The position numbers and the translations under genes were made by a program. Shown here one piece after another: positions 1 to 11,361 of a stretch of 64,000 nucleotides of DNA; within the stretch, counting starts at the first letter, position 1, and every line of letters begins with the position of its first letter. The notes under the pieces were generated by a model. It was not told the origin of the DNA. It was given only the letters and a program-made list of their open reading frames with translations, and made no database searches. The stretch comes from Choristoneura fumiferana (lineage: Eukaryota > Arthropoda > Insecta > Lepidoptera > Tortricidae): positions 14,988,195 to 15,052,194 of the forward strand of contig NC_133485.1 in assembly GCF_025370935.1 (NCBI RefSeq), in the 5' to 3' direction.

Positions 1-23
1 CGCACAGACGTAGCTGTGCTGTA

Positions 24-209
24 CCCTTAGTGTAAGTTTTCGGTTACAAAATACGGCTCGATCGCGTTCGCGTTAAAATCTCAATTTATATGGAAACACG
101 AACAGCGCCTCTCGCGGAACGTTTGCGATGTTCGTGTTTCCATGCAAATTGAGATTATAACGCGAACGCGATCGAGGCGTATTTTGTAACCGAAAACTTA
201 CACTAAGGG
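24..209. mobile_element. Palindromic MITE, 186 bp
   Basis: The left arm CCCTTAGTGTAAGTTTTCGG from 24 is mirrored by the right arm ending at 209. The arms are about 80 bp each with few mismatches, leaving only a ~25-bp loop. There is no coding capacity. Confidence 0.85.
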
Positions 210-249
210 CACTGAACTTGTAGATGTGTCTATTGTGACCGTGTGCTAT

Positions 250-435
250 TTTTAACCCCAGACGCAAAAAGAGGGGTGTTATAAGTCTGAGCGCTATGTG
301 TGTCTGTCTGTCTGTGGCACCGTAGCTCTTAATCGGATGGACCGATTTGAATGCGATTTTTTATTTGAAAGCAGTTTTTCTAGCGATGGTTCTTAGACAT
401 GTTTCATCAAAATCGGTTAAGCCGTTTTTGAGATA
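250..435. repeat. Dispersed repeat with GTCTGTCTGTCTG track
   Basis: The TTTTAACCCC...GACGCAAAAAG start and CTGTCTGTCTG run recur, diverged or inverted, at 12930-12990, 25690-25885 and 50694-50850. Non-coding. Confidence 0.7.
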
Positions 436-480
436 TTGAACTTTTACTTATCAATGACAAAGCAAATCAATGGTTTATGT

Positions 481-595
481 GAAGTTCCCAATCCGCACTG
501 CGCCCGCGTGGGATCTACGACCAAGCCCTCTCATTCTGAGATTAGGCATGTGGCCAACATTGGGGTGTATATAGGCTGGGATGATGATGATGATA
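481..595 (+). mobile_element. LINE/SINE 3' end fragment with ATGATG tail
   Basis: Shares GTTCCCAATCCGCACTG and TATATAGGCTGGGATGATGA with 13719-13820 and 59570-59690 (+), and in reverse with 10250-10415 and 27565-27665. Confidence 0.75.
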
Positions 596-656
596 ATTAT
601 CTACCTTTTTTTTGTAATGTCACTGTACTGCTTTTGTTGATCAATAATGGTATTTT

Positions 657-777
657 ATGCAACTGTATCGTAATAGGGGTCCTTAAAACACGAGTGTGGG
701 TTCATGAAACGAGGCGTAGCCGAGTTTCATAATAGGGTCACATAAGTGTTTTGAGGCCTAATTACGTACAGTTGCAT
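657..777. mobile_element. Hairpin MITE, ~121 bp
   Basis: ATGCAACTGTATCGTAATAG at 657 is mirrored by the arm ending GTACAGTTGCAT at 777. The inner sequences CTTAAAACAC and GTGTTTTGAG also pair. Confidence 0.75.
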
Positions 778-1181
778 ACAATATTTTATTTATATCCATA
801 TATTAAATCCTCTATCATGTGTTCAAGAACCATTGAGAATGACCGGCATTAAAGAACTAGGTAGGTATGTCTGCCCCTGTATGCGCCACCCCCCGTGCTG
901 TAATGATGTTTGAAATCTCATTACGATACAGCCGTGTTCATAATAGAATCCAATGTCGTAATGCTGGTCATTACCTATGGTTTTTGAACGCATAATTGAG
1001 GATTTACTATATGGGTGTAGATAAAGAATATTTGTATTTGTATGACATGACGATGACTGCGGTAGAGGTACGCTACGGGGGGCGTAGATCCCATCCATGG
1101 AATGATGACTAAGTCATGACAGCAACACTTTACGGATGTCACGGCACGCATGACTAAGTAACGGGAGCATTAGTAACACAA
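778..1181. other. Unassigned AT-rich stretch
   Basis: No coding sequence, tRNA or clear repeat structure was recognised here. Confidence 0.4.
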
Positions 1182-2360
1182 ATGATCTTTTTTATATATA
1201 ACTAGCGACCCGCCCCGGCTTCGCACGGGCAAAGTAAAAAAAAAACGGCCAAGTGCGTGTCGGACTCCTGTACGAAGGGTTCCGTAATTCCGTACCTATA
1301 CAACATTAGACATTAGCAAAAAACGCAAAATAAAACCACGTTTGCTATATGGGAGTCCCCCTTAAATATTTATATTTTTGCTCGTTTGCCATCCAGTCGT
1401 ATATAAAAAAAAAATTTAAGTACATTTTTTATAAAAATATATATTCTGTGAACCAAGCAACTACCTGTTGCTGTTATTAATATCGAGCAAAAAACGGCAA
1501 AAAAAATCACCGTTGTTGTATGGGAGCCCCCCTTAAATATTTATTTTATTCTCTTTTAGCATTTGTTGTTATAGCGGCAATAGAAATACATCATCTGTGA
1601 AAATGTCAACTGTCTAGCTATCAAAGTCAAAGTCAAAATATGTTTATTCAATTTAGGCTATAACAGGAAAATCGTCTGTCATCGTTCATCCACCATCACC
1701 TCTCATATTTCGTTTTCTAGATTTTTTTTACCGTACAACGGCAAAAACTACTAGACACTGGCAAAATTGTCCTCCGATGGACAGAGCCATATTTTTTTAA
1801 AGAAACAACAACATAGGCTATAACAAGCACTTATGATATGGCAGATTCGATTTGTAGCATTCGAACATGGCGGATATAGGCAATATCTTATTTTGTTTTT
1901 TCTATATCGAAAATATAAACTGAAATATAGATGCATAGAAAAACCAGAAAAATAAGACCAGTGCTGGTGGTGTGGTGGTGCCGTAAAAGTAACAAAAAAA
2001 TTTGATTTGAAATAAAAAAAATACAAAAAGATTCCAAAAAACCAATCTTAATTTGATTGTTTAATAACGACATGTCTTGTCCGGGTGAGCGGTTAGTTCC
2101 AATGGGGTGCTGAAAGTTTCTCGATGAGGGCTACAGCATAGATGTCGCTAGTGTCGCTGCTTAAGTGACTAAATAAGAAAACAAACAAGCTGAGATATGT
2201 GGTGCATAGGAGAAATTCGTGTCTGTATCACTGTCCAGTGGTGGTGTAGTGGTATAGCACGTGGCACGGAATGCCGAGGACCTGGGTTCGATTCCCAGCA
2301 CTAGTCTCCCACACGGTGAGGGTTAAGAGAAATATACCAACATAATCTACTGCTTAAATG
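1182..2360. repeat. 1.18-kb duplicated segment, copy 1
   Basis: Nearly identical to 2785-3963, offset 1603 bp. It starts with a stub containing ACTAGCGACCCGCCCCGGCTT, holds a CR1-type LINE 3' tail (AAAGTCAAAGTCAAAATATG at about 1624), and ends with a tRNA-like SINE core at 2233-2305 (box A TGGTGTAGTGG, box B GGTTCGATTCC). Confidence 0.85.
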
Positions 2361-2656
2361 AAAATAAATATTATAAACGCACTTTAAGGGGGTCTGTTGA
2401 GATTGTATGAAGTAAGAGTTACAAATGTTACAAATGTAAGAGTTACAAATGTAATGTCATCGAGCACTCACAACAGGAGGTGGTCACGTGTACAATCAGT
2501 GATCGCGCCGTGCGATTATTCGAACGTCTCATTTTTCTGGACAGTTTACCGTAAAAATGGCCGAATATTTTGATACAGTTTTATTTTTTAATATCTGGTA
2601 GAAATACAGAAACTAATAAATAATCGAAAATGACAAAATCTAAATGCACCCAGCCA

Positions 2657-2756
2657 GGGCCCAATTGCATAACAAAGTACAAGCTAATAGTATTAGCGAT
2701 TTTGTATTGAAATTCACTAATACTATTTGCTTGTAATTTGTTATGCAATTGGGCCC
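2657..2756. mobile_element. Hairpin MITE between the duplicated segments
   Basis: GGGCCCAATTGCATAACAAA at 2657 pairs with the arm ending TTGTTATGCAATTGGGCCC at 2756. The arms are about 42 bp with an ~18-bp loop. Confidence 0.85.
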
Positions 2757-2784
2757 AGTTCGTAAAAAAAAAATTATATCCGAT

Positions 2785-3963
2785 ATGATCTTTTTTATAT
2801 ATAACTAGCGACCCGCCCCGGCTTCGCACGGGCAAAGTAAAAAAAAAACGGCCAAGTGCGTGTCGGACTCCTGTACGAAGGGTTCCGTAATTCCGTACCT
2901 ATACAACATTAGACATTAGCAAAAAACGGCAAAATAAAACCACGTTTGCTATATGGGAGTCCCCCTTAAATATTTATATTTTTTGCTCGTTTGCCATCCA
3001 GTCGTATATAAAAAAAAAATTAAGTACATTTTTTATAAAAATATATATTCTGTGAACCAAGCAACTACCTGTTGCCGTTATTAATATCGAGCAAAAAACG
3101 GCAAAAAAATCACCGTTGTTGTATGGGAGCCCCCCTTAAATATTTATTTTATTCTCTTTTTAGTATTTGTTGTTATAGCGGCAATAGAAATACATCATCT
3201 GTGAAAATGTCAACTGTCTAGCTATCAAAGTCAAAGTCAAAATATGTTTATTCAATTTAGGCTATAACAGGAAAATCGTCTGTCATCGTTCATCCACCAT
3301 CACCTCTCATATTTCGTTTTCTAGATTTTTTTTACCGTACAACGGCAAAAACTACTAGACACTGGCAAAATTGTCCTCCGATGGACAGAGCCATATTTTT
3401 TTAAAGAAACAACAACATAGGCTATAACAAGCACTTATGATATGGCAGATTCGATTTGTAGCATTCGAACATGGCGGATATAGGCAATATCTTATTTTGT
3501 TTTTTCTATATCGAAAATATAAACTGAAATATAGATGCATAGAAAAACCAGAAAAATAAGACCAGTGCTGGTGGTGTGGTGGTGCCGTAAAAGTAACAAA
3601 AAAATTTGATTTGAAATAAAAAAAATACAAAAAGATTCCAAAAAACCAATCTTAATTTGATTGCTTAATAACGACATGTCTTGTCCGGGTGAGCGGTTAG
3701 TTCCAATGGGGTGCTGAAAGTTTCTCGATGAGGGCTACAGCATAGATGTCGCTAGTGTCGCTGCTTAAGTGACTAAATAAGAAAACAAACAAGCTGAGAT
3801 ATGTGGTGCATAGGAGAAATTCGTGTCTGTATCACTGTCCAGTGGTGGTGTAGTGGTATAGCACGTGGCACGGAATGCCGAGGACCTGGGTTCGATTCCC
3901 AGCACTAGTCTCCCACACGGTGAGGGTTAAGAGAAATATACCAACATAATCTACTGCTTAAAT
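2785..3963. repeat. 1.18-kb duplicated segment, copy 2
   Basis: Second copy of 1182-2360, with only scattered substitutions and one-base indels. The tRNA-like core is at 3837-3908. A short shared sequence TGTATGAAGTAAGAGTT follows both copies (2409 and 3968). Confidence 0.85.
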
Positions 3964-3998
3964 TAAAATGTATGAAGTAAGAGTTCAGCTTATTTTAA

Positions 3999-5141
3999 GG
4001 GTTCCGTACCTAAAAAGGAAAAACGGAACCCTTATAGGATCACTTTTTGTCCGTCTGTCTGTCTGTGAAGACCCTTTTTATCAGAAAAGCATGGAGGTAT
4101 CGAGCTGAAATTCATATCAAATACTCAGGCGTGCTCAGGGGGCCTACCATGATCTTTTCATAAACGATCCAAACGCAGAGCAGTTCAATTTAGGCACTTA
4201 AACTGAATCGTCGAAATTGGTACCACAACGTTTATTTCTCAGAGCTGAGTCTCAATGGTTTACAAGTGAATGAAAGACCGATATTGTCTCTGGTCCGAAA
4301 CTGAAACGCTAAGTCGCGAAAGGGATGCCGCTATATGCAAACCAAATGTTGTATACTAAAACCTCTTTATTTTGGAAAACTATAAGTCTATGTCATTCCG
4401 TGTTCTTAGCAACCGTTGTTTTGATTACAAATAAAGTGTTCATGCTGTCACTAATCCACGAGTCTCTTTTCTCACTGAAAAAATAGTTTTATCAATGAGG
4501 AGTTAAGAAGCACAATGTCATGAGTACCTATGAAAAGTTATAAACTTGAATAAAAGTTTAAGTGTTTGAAATTTAAAAATATTCCAAGTAAAACACTTAA
4601 AATTCCAAAAGAATTAACAGAATGAGTAACTTATACTGAATCGCTAAATTTGACACTGAAGCGATTCAATTCCCACTCAAGTTAAGCGTCATGGTACGAA
4701 AACCGCTTGAAGTGAGTGAATGAAAATGTCTGTATCGCTGTCGCTGAACCGTGCTTGAACTGAATCGCAAAAGTAACGTCGTGGTACGAAATAGCGATGC
4801 AGTTCAGTTTAGAGCCTAAACTGAATCGTATTAAGAGAGCGTGGTAGGCCCCCAGGTCTACTGTCCCTTGGAGCTATGAAAAATCAAACTTCTAAGCCAA
4901 CGCAATCATAAGATACAGCCGTTTATGCTGCAAATTTTCGACACTCGCAAGGGACAGGGTACTTCCAGTGAACTCAGAATCTTGAAATTTGGTACGAAGC
5001 AACGTCTTATAGCACAGATAAAGGTAAAATTTCGAAAGGCATAAATTTTTAGTAACATCATATATACTTAATAAAAATATTTTTAATAACTTGAACGGAA
5101 CCCTCGGTGTGCGAGTCCGACACGTACTTGGCCGTTTTTTT
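3999..5141. repeat. Dispersed repeat (GGGTTCCGTACC ... CACGTACTTGGCCG), interrupted
   Basis: Outer ends GGGTTCCGTACC and GTCCGACACGTACTTGGCCG belong to a dispersed family also seen at 28240-28500, 58905-59430 and 60340-60910. A TIR element at 4138-4853 interrupts it. Confidence 0.7.
4138..4853. mobile_element. TIR element, 716 bp, non-coding
   Basis: The ends GGGGGCCTACCA and TGGTAGGCCCCC are exact inverted repeats. The motif AAACTGAATCG and its reverse recur near both ends (4198-4212, 4638-4670, 4757, 4816) as subterminal repeats. No transposase ORF. Confidence 0.7.
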
Positions 5142-5423
5142 TATATCTTTTATGATAATTTAAATACTACAGACTTTTTATAGGTTCTCCTGTAACTTAC
5201 ACGGTATGAAATAGGCGGAATTCCGGGAGAGTAGGGTTGACAACTTTTTTTTTCGGTCTTAAGGGACAAATGGTCATAAATCTCTTCGATCAAAAATTAG
5301 TAAGTACTAATAATAAAAATACGGGCTTTCTCTTTTTCACGTGGGATACGTGGGATAAATAAAAATCATTGAGTTTTATGTGGACTATAATTTGTTACAG
5401 ATTTTACTGCAGATAACATATCA

Positions 5424-5521
5424 TTTTGTCTTTCTAGATGGCGCCACTGTTGCGTGAGGTTTATAAGTGTGGCTTTCAAAGTCTGTTATTACGGGCGTGA
5501 AAACAAAGTTTAGATAATATT
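5424..5521. repeat. ~98-bp segment shared with 49936-50033
   Basis: GATGGCG...ACTGTTGCGTGAGG through TTACGGGCGTGAAAACAAAG is almost identical to the segment in the second IR gene, where it forms one arm of a larger TIR element (49918-50347). Confidence 0.7.
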
Positions 5522-5540
5522 GTTGCGAGGAATGTGTTCT

Positions 5541-5630
5541 CATGAACCAATAGAATCGCTTCATTTACCTATCCTCACTCCGCTCAGATGTTTCCATTAG
5601 AGCAGTGCTAAGCGATTCTATTGGTTCATG
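5541..5630. mobile_element. Hairpin MITE, 90 bp
   Basis: CATGAACCAATAGAATCGCT at 5541 is an inverted repeat of the arm ending at 5630. The interior (CTCCGCTCAG, TTTCCATTAGAGC) resembles 25532-25585. Confidence 0.8.
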
Positions 5631-6192
5631 TCAATTGTCAAACGCATTTCTCGCAACGCAACCTCGCACATCTCTGGTGGCAACGCCGCCTTATTGTGGT
5701 ATAATTCGCACTGTTATTTTAAGGTTATATTATAATATGAATACGAAACAAATTAAATTAAGTTTTATTTCTAAGATTACGACTCGATTTTTATGTTACT
5801 CTTTGTACAATAATAATTATATTTTACCTACAAATAAATGACAAACTGTTTCCTTTATCATTTTATTATTAAATCATTTAGTTAAAATAAAAATACATTA
5901 TGCACGCTTTTATACACCGTTGCTTCGAGGGAACGTTCAACAGGCCAAATTAAGTTAATTTCTCCAAGACACTAACTATGCAGGTATGTGTATGTAAGGT
6001 AAACGTCCGAGGGCTCGACACGCTAACCCCCAATAGACGACACCCTGCTGTCATCTCTAGTGCTAATGACATAAATTAAAGATGCCAACTATTGGGACAG
6101 TGACGAGCACACGTACGTTTACCTTATGAGATGTTACAAATTCCATTTTTTTTATTTTGATTAAAAATATATGTTAAACATGAAATTTTACC
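5631..6192. other. Unassigned AT-rich stretch
   Basis: No gene recognised. It holds AT-rich sequence and an inexact inverted pair, TGTATGTAAGGTAAACGT at about 5988 and ACGTACGTTTACCTTATG at about 6111, probably another decayed hairpin element. Confidence 0.4.
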
Positions 6193-6790
6193 ATATCGAA
6201 AATACAAACTGAGACATGGATGCACAGAAAAACCAGAAAAAGAGACCAGCGCTGGGAATCGAACCCAGGTCCTCAGCAATCCGTGCTGCGTGCTATAACC
6301 CCTACACCACCGCTGGACAGGAATCTAGACACGAATTTTTCCTATGCATACATATCTCAGGTTGCTTATTTCTACTACGCTACTTATGCAGCAGCACTAG
6401 CGACATCTATGTTCCGCTCTCATCGAGAGACGTCACACTCTTTCGGAACCAACCGCTCACCCAGACAAGAGATGTCGCTACTAAGCAATCAAATTATGAT
6501 TGGTTTTTTGGAGTTTTTTTGTATTTTTTATTTCAACTCCAAATTTGTTACTTTTACGGGTATCCCGTGAAACCATATCAAAAATACAAACAGACATGGA
6601 TGCACAGAAAAACCAGAAAAAGAGACCAGCGCTGGGAATCGAACCCAGGTCCTCAGCAATCCGTGCTGCGTGCTATAACCCCTACACCACCGCTGGACAG
6701 GAATCTAGACACGAATTTTTCCTATGCATACATATCTCAGGTTGCTTATTTCTACTACGCTACTTATACAGCAGCACTAGCAATAATTTA
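6193..6790 (-). mobile_element. tRNA-derived SINE, two tandem units
   Basis: Units begin near 6193 and 6573. Each contains, on the minus strand, a tRNA-like region with box A-like GGTGTAGGGGTTATAG and box B GGTTCGATTCC (about 6245-6315 and 6625-6695). The ORFs crossing it are chance reading of the repeat. Family also at 20184, 25995 and 26253. Confidence 0.85.
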
Positions 6791-7480
6791 TACAAAGTCG
6801 ATAACTTATTTACTATGTTAAATTAAACATTAACATTTGACTGTCGTGGCGCTAGGTGCTACTTATTCAAGTCGATTGTTTGGAAAATAATCTTTAATAA
6901 TAAGAATTCATTGTAATAATATTGAGTTTAATATTCACGAATAAAGCATTAATACTGTCTGAGCGGTAAAAAATGCGGCTCTCAAATGTATGCCTAAAAG
7001 GTAATTTTGTACACAGAGGGATAAAAAGTTTTTTTAGTTTTATTTATTCATTTTTTATTTGATTACATTCGCCATTATTTTTATAATTTTCCCCCAAATT
7101 TTGGGGGATTTGACATTACGTGATATCATTTTGCACGCACACAGTGACAACCGGATTGACGTAACGCGAGCGTACGATGAAGCTGTCACGTGGTCGCCGC
7201 GCACACAAGCAAAAAAAAGTTGGGACGTTTTTTGAATCGCATTGTTTCCTACTGAGACTCAGTATAGTAGTGTAGTAGTAGTGTAGTAGGGTATCTAGTG
7301 TGTATATAATCAAAGAAAGTAGCCTACGCCACTCTCTGGCCCATAAACTATGTCTATGCCAAAAATCACGTCGTTCCGTCGCTCCGTTTTGACGTGAAAG
7401 ACGGACAAACATACAAACACACTTTCGCATTTATAATATTGGTATGGATTAGATCGAGTTATGGGTTGAACTCACACACA
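6791..7480. other. Unassigned, with dispersed-repeat tail
   Basis: No gene. Segment 7320-7440 (GGCCCATAAACTATGTCTAT, ends TTCGCATTTATAATATTGGT) resembles the repeat ends at 61640-61740. Confidence 0.4.
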
Positions 7481-7735
7481 CACACACAACACACAAACAT
7501 CAAGCCTGTATTCCCAAATGGGGTAGGCAGAGCACACGAAACGTTACCGCTTCGGAGCCACTTTTAGCAATTCTAGGTTTTAAGTTTGACAAAAACGGTA
7601 CAATAGTTACAGGTTGCTAGCCTGTCGCCTACGATATACCTTAACCTACATCCTCAGTCGCCTCTTACGACATCCATGGAAGAAATGGAGAGGTGTAATT
7701 CTAACCCGACACCACACACGGGCACACGGGGGTTA
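7480..7735. repeat. Dispersed SINE-like repeat, also at 57698-57895
   Basis: GTAGGCAGAGCACACGAAAC and GACAGGTTGCTAGC...CAGTCGCCTCT...TTACGACATCCA are shared with 57698-57895. Non-coding. Confidence 0.75.
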
Positions 7736-7785
7736 AACTCGATAAGTCAAAATAATTGACTGCTGATTTTTTTTTATAAGTAACA

Positions 7786-8570
7786 AAAAATTTAACCGAC
7801 TACATAAAAAATTATAACAAAAAATAGAACCGACTAAAAAAACCATGAAAATAATTTTCTACCAGTCTGAAGTCGGTGCCTCAGCACGAGCCAGCAGGAG
7901 TGTTTGAAGCCCAATATTCTCGTATAGTATAGGTGAGGTAGACGATTATAGGTCCACCCACTCCTGCTGGCTCGTGCTGGCTGAGGCACCAACTTCATCT
8001 TCTTTTTTTTTTGGAGTCGGTTTTACTTTTTTGTTCAAATTTTTCTTTATTTTTCACTTTTTAGTGATTCTTAGCCAAAGTACATCTCACAACGATTCCA
8101 TTAAACCCAAACACGTCTTAGTTACGTTGTTTTATTGCAGAGTTCCGTTGCCTACCTTCTGGCTTCAGCATGAAATCAGTTCGAAAGAATCATTAACTTT
8201 AAGCTTCTTCTTAGTCGCTTATCGTATATTAACCATTAACCATGATCGTTATAGACGAGCGAGCATATTTAGCTTTGACGAGTTCCATTGGTCATCTACG
8301 GTCTTCATCAGGTCCAGGTTACCAAATGATACATTCTGAATGTAAATGCTTTTCTTAATGCTAAAAATTCCAAAATCGTCATAGGTGTGCCTATACAATT
8401 TAAGGTTTACTCTCGATTTCCTTAGGGACCACCTCAGAAGAATACTCTTTCGAATAAAAAAATAATTTACAAAATCGGTCGACAATTGACTGAATAATCG
8501 GTAAACATACATAAAAAAAACAAACATTGGAACATAGAACCTCCTCCTTTTTTTTAAAGTCGGTTAAAAA
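7786..8570. repeat. Dispersed repeat of the AACCGACT family with inserted hairpin
   Basis: The segment with TGCCTACCTTCTGGCTTCAG at about 8150 is present in reverse at 12012-12450 and 14283-14862. At 7875-7990 a hairpin (GTGCCTCAGCACGAGCCAGC and its reverse) is inserted. Confidence 0.7.
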
Positions 8571-8744
8571 CCATGAAAATAATTTTCTACCAGTCTGAAG
8601 TCGGTCGGTGCCACGCGCCAGCAGGAGTAGACCTATAGTCACGTACCTCACCTACGCACTTTATATTGGGCTTTAATTACTCCTGCGTGCTCGTGCTGGG
8701 GCACTGACCGACTTCAGACTGGTAGAAAATTATTTTCATGGTTT
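8568..8744. mobile_element. Palindromic element related to the 7875-7990 hairpin
   Basis: CCATGAAAATAATTTTCTAC at 8571 is the exact reverse complement of the sequence ending at 8742. The arms continue through CAGTCTGAAGTCGGTC. Confidence 0.8.
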
Positions 8745-9420
8745 TATTTTATGTATCGGTTAATTTTTTTGTTATAAATTTTTTTTCACGCTTTTTAGTG
8801 GCAATAATCTAAGATACAATAGTTTAATGTCATTCCTAATGTGACCTAATTGAAGGCATTCCAAGACGAACACAAAAAAAAATTGCAAATCGGTTCATAA
8901 ATGACGGAGTTCTGAAATAACAAATACCTATATAAAAAAAATACAACCGAATTGATAACCTCCTTTTTTGAAGTCGGTTAAAAAAGACCACTACCTATTT
9001 TTTTTTTACTAAAAACACCCTTTTTCGGGCAGTCAGGTAAAGATAAATACATGCACAATCTATAGATACCAGCAGATATTACGCAAATAAACGATGCAGT
9101 TCAATTGCATACCACATCACAACGCGGCATCCCGAAGTTCTTGACACACTTAAAGAAGGAAAAAACTTGAAAACCATTATACCTACTGGTCGCAAACTGC
9201 ATTATGAGTTGATTTCCACCTTCTGCCCAAGAGATACGGCCTACGAGCATTTTATAAGCATGCAGCATTTGTTGGTAAAAGAAACAAAGTGGTCTGTATG
9301 TGTTTCTGCGAAGTTAAATGACTTTTGACTGATGCGTTGACGTACCTACAGCAAATTCCAAGTATTCTGGATTAACTGGGAACTGGGATTAATAATTATT
9401 ATTGTATTGTTCTATGGAGA
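8745..9420. other. Unassigned with AACCGACT repeat remnants
   Basis: 8750-8985 ends in CCTCCTTTTTTGAAGTCGGTT, the family terminus. 9050-9400 contains no recognisable gene or repeat. Confidence 0.4.
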
Positions 9421-9778
9421 GGGCTCGGGGTTTCTCTACGGGATAGAATCAGACAGAAATGATGATATCCGCAGTAGAACTAACTAAGGTTACCGACATT
9501 ACCCGAAGAATTGCGAAACTGAAGTGGCAGTGGGCGGGGCGCATTGCTCGCAGGACTGATGGCCGATGGGGTCAGAAGGTTCTCGAATGGCGTCCGCGGA
9601 CCGGGAGACGAGCTAGCTGTGGGCCTTCAACAAGATAGAGCGACGACCTGGCTAAGATCGCGGGATCGCGGTGGATGTGGAAAGCACAAGACCCGTCTGA
9701 GTGGAGAGCCTTGGGGGAGGCCTATGTCCAGCAGTGGACGTCTTTCAGCTGATATGATGATGATGATGATGAATAATT
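9420..9778 (+). mobile_element. RTE-type LINE 3' end, frameshifted
   Basis: Fragments of the C-terminal tail of a lepidopteran RTE-type polyprotein (DGRWGQKVLEWRP, then AYVQQWTSF in shifted frames) ending in an ATGATG run at 9753-9771. Similar ends lie at 16335, 25470, 36548 (-), 49135 and 55640. Confidence 0.75.
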
Positions 9779-9984
9779 ATCATACATTGACGAACTAAAC
9801 AGTTACTTGACTCACCCGCGTCCTTTTGCTAGCTATATTTACGTCTATGCAAAAAATGTGTGTTCATGTTCATGCAGTTCAACCTGCACACTGTAACATA
9901 TAATAACAACATACACAAGTCAGATAAACCCAACTATAATCACCACCACACTACACTGACGCGTTTCGAACTCAATTAATTTTC

Positions 9985-10229
9985 AGAGCAACAATCGTTC
10001 GCCATGCTACCAGATGTTAGACTAATGAATGTTTGCCTCATGCCGGACGAGTTGTGGGCTAAGATACCCATCGAGTGGACGCCCACCAACTCGAAAAGGC
10101 GACCTGGCAGACCTAGAGGGCGATGGCGGAATGAACTGGACTACCTACTTCTTGAAGAACTGGTCCTTGTATGCAGTGGACAGAGAGCAGTGGAAGTATC
10201 GGGGGAGGCCTTTGCTCAACAGTAGGTAG
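9985..10229 (+). mobile_element. LINE polyprotein C-terminal fragment
   Basis: KRRPGRPRGRW and RGRPLLNS or GEAFAQQ occur in two frames, so the piece is a frameshifted RTE-like C-terminus of a different subfamily from the 9420 copy. Confidence 0.6.
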
Positions 10230-10249
10230 GACAGAATAGGCTAACAATA

Positions 10250-10415
10250 TAATTCCAGCCTATATACGTCCCACTGCTGGGCTCAGTCCTCTCAGAATAA
10301 GAGGGCTTGGGCCGTAGTTCCCACGCGGGCCCAGTGCAAATTGGGAACTTCACACACACCATTTAATTGTTTCGCAGGCTTTGCAGGTTTCTTCACGATG
10401 TTTTCCTCAACCGTA
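10250..10415 (-). mobile_element. LINE/SINE 3' end fragment
   Basis: Reverse copy of the 13719 and 59510 family (CAGCCTATATACGTCCCACT, CACGCGGGCCCAGTGC). Confidence 0.75.
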
Positions 10416-10417
10416 AA

Positions 10418-11361
10418 GTCAAAGTCAAAATATCTTTATTCAATTTAGGCTACAACAAGCACTTATGAATGTCAAAAAAAAAACTACTACCACCGGTTCG
10501 GAAAAACCTCTGCTGAGAAGAATCCGGCAAGAAACTCAACGAGGTATATATATTTTTTTTTAAAACAGATTTACAATATTATTAAATGACATGTATACAT
10601 CACAAGTATTTAACACAACTTTATTTTTAACACAGTAGGTTCGCTATTTGAAGGGATCGCTAATGCGGATCGGAATTATTTCCAAATATCCCTGTCCATG
10701 ATATAATCATTAACTTTATAATACGCCTTTGATATTAATGTCTTCTTGACAATAGATCTGAATTTTGCATCCGTTTCATTTATAATATTTTTGGAATTTT
10801 ATTATAAAAACGTATGCAATTTCCCAGAAAAGACTTTTTGGTTTTAGCCAGTCTGTAAGATGGAACTTTAAGCTTCCCTGTGTTTCTAGTAGCCTTTGGC
10901 TTATCGACGTTAGTGGGAAAATCACATATGTTCTTCCTAACATACATGATTATTTCAAAAACATAAAGCGACGGCAGGGTTAGGATATCTGTTTCCTTAA
11001 AAAAAGATCTTAAAGATTCACGCGTCTTCAAATTATAAATTGCTCTAATTGCTCTCTTTTGTAAGATAAAAATTGACTCAATGTCTGCAGCAGATCCCCA
11101 TAAAATAAGGCCGTACGAAATAATGCTGTTAAAGTAAGCAAAATACACCAACCGTGCCGTCGCCACATCGGTTAGCTGCCGTATTTTCCAAACTGCAAAA
11201 GCAGCAGAGCTCAATCTACCCGCGATTGCTGTGACGTGAGGTCCCCACTGTAGTTTAGAATCGAGCGTTATTCCTAAAAATACTGTTGATTTTACAAATT
11301 CAATAGTTTGACCATTTAACTTTATATTACAAACTGAATTCGAGCTAGATGAATTTATCAA
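10418..11361 (-). mobile_element. CR1/Jockey-type LINE, 5'-truncated, RT C-terminal part
   Basis: The minus-strand ORF 11361-10780 encodes 193 aa of RT thumb and C-terminal region: FLGITLDSKLQWGPHV, SYGLILWGSA, LQKRAIRAIY, KTRESLRSFFKE. The 3' UTR runs to AAAGTCAAAGTCAAAATATC at about 10420. The catalytic YxDD part is absent, so the copy is dead. Tails of the same family are at about 1624, 3225 and 29640. Confidence 0.85.

Noticed and set aside
2233..2305. tRNA gene (also 3837, 6245, 6625, 20225, 26045 and 26357 regions)
   Set aside because: A and B boxes and a T-arm are visible, but position 33 is not T, the anticodon arm is poor, and the same unit recurs with SINE flanks.
6216..6821. 201-aa open reading frame
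   Set aside because: It runs through two tandem SINE copies, and the repeated protein text reflects the repeat; similar ORFs appear at every copy.
7116..7430. 104-aa minus-strand ORF
   Set aside because: Low-complexity repeat tail with no domain and no splice or start context.
10780..11361. Host gene of 193 aa
   Set aside because: It is the C-terminal part of a LINE reverse transcriptase.
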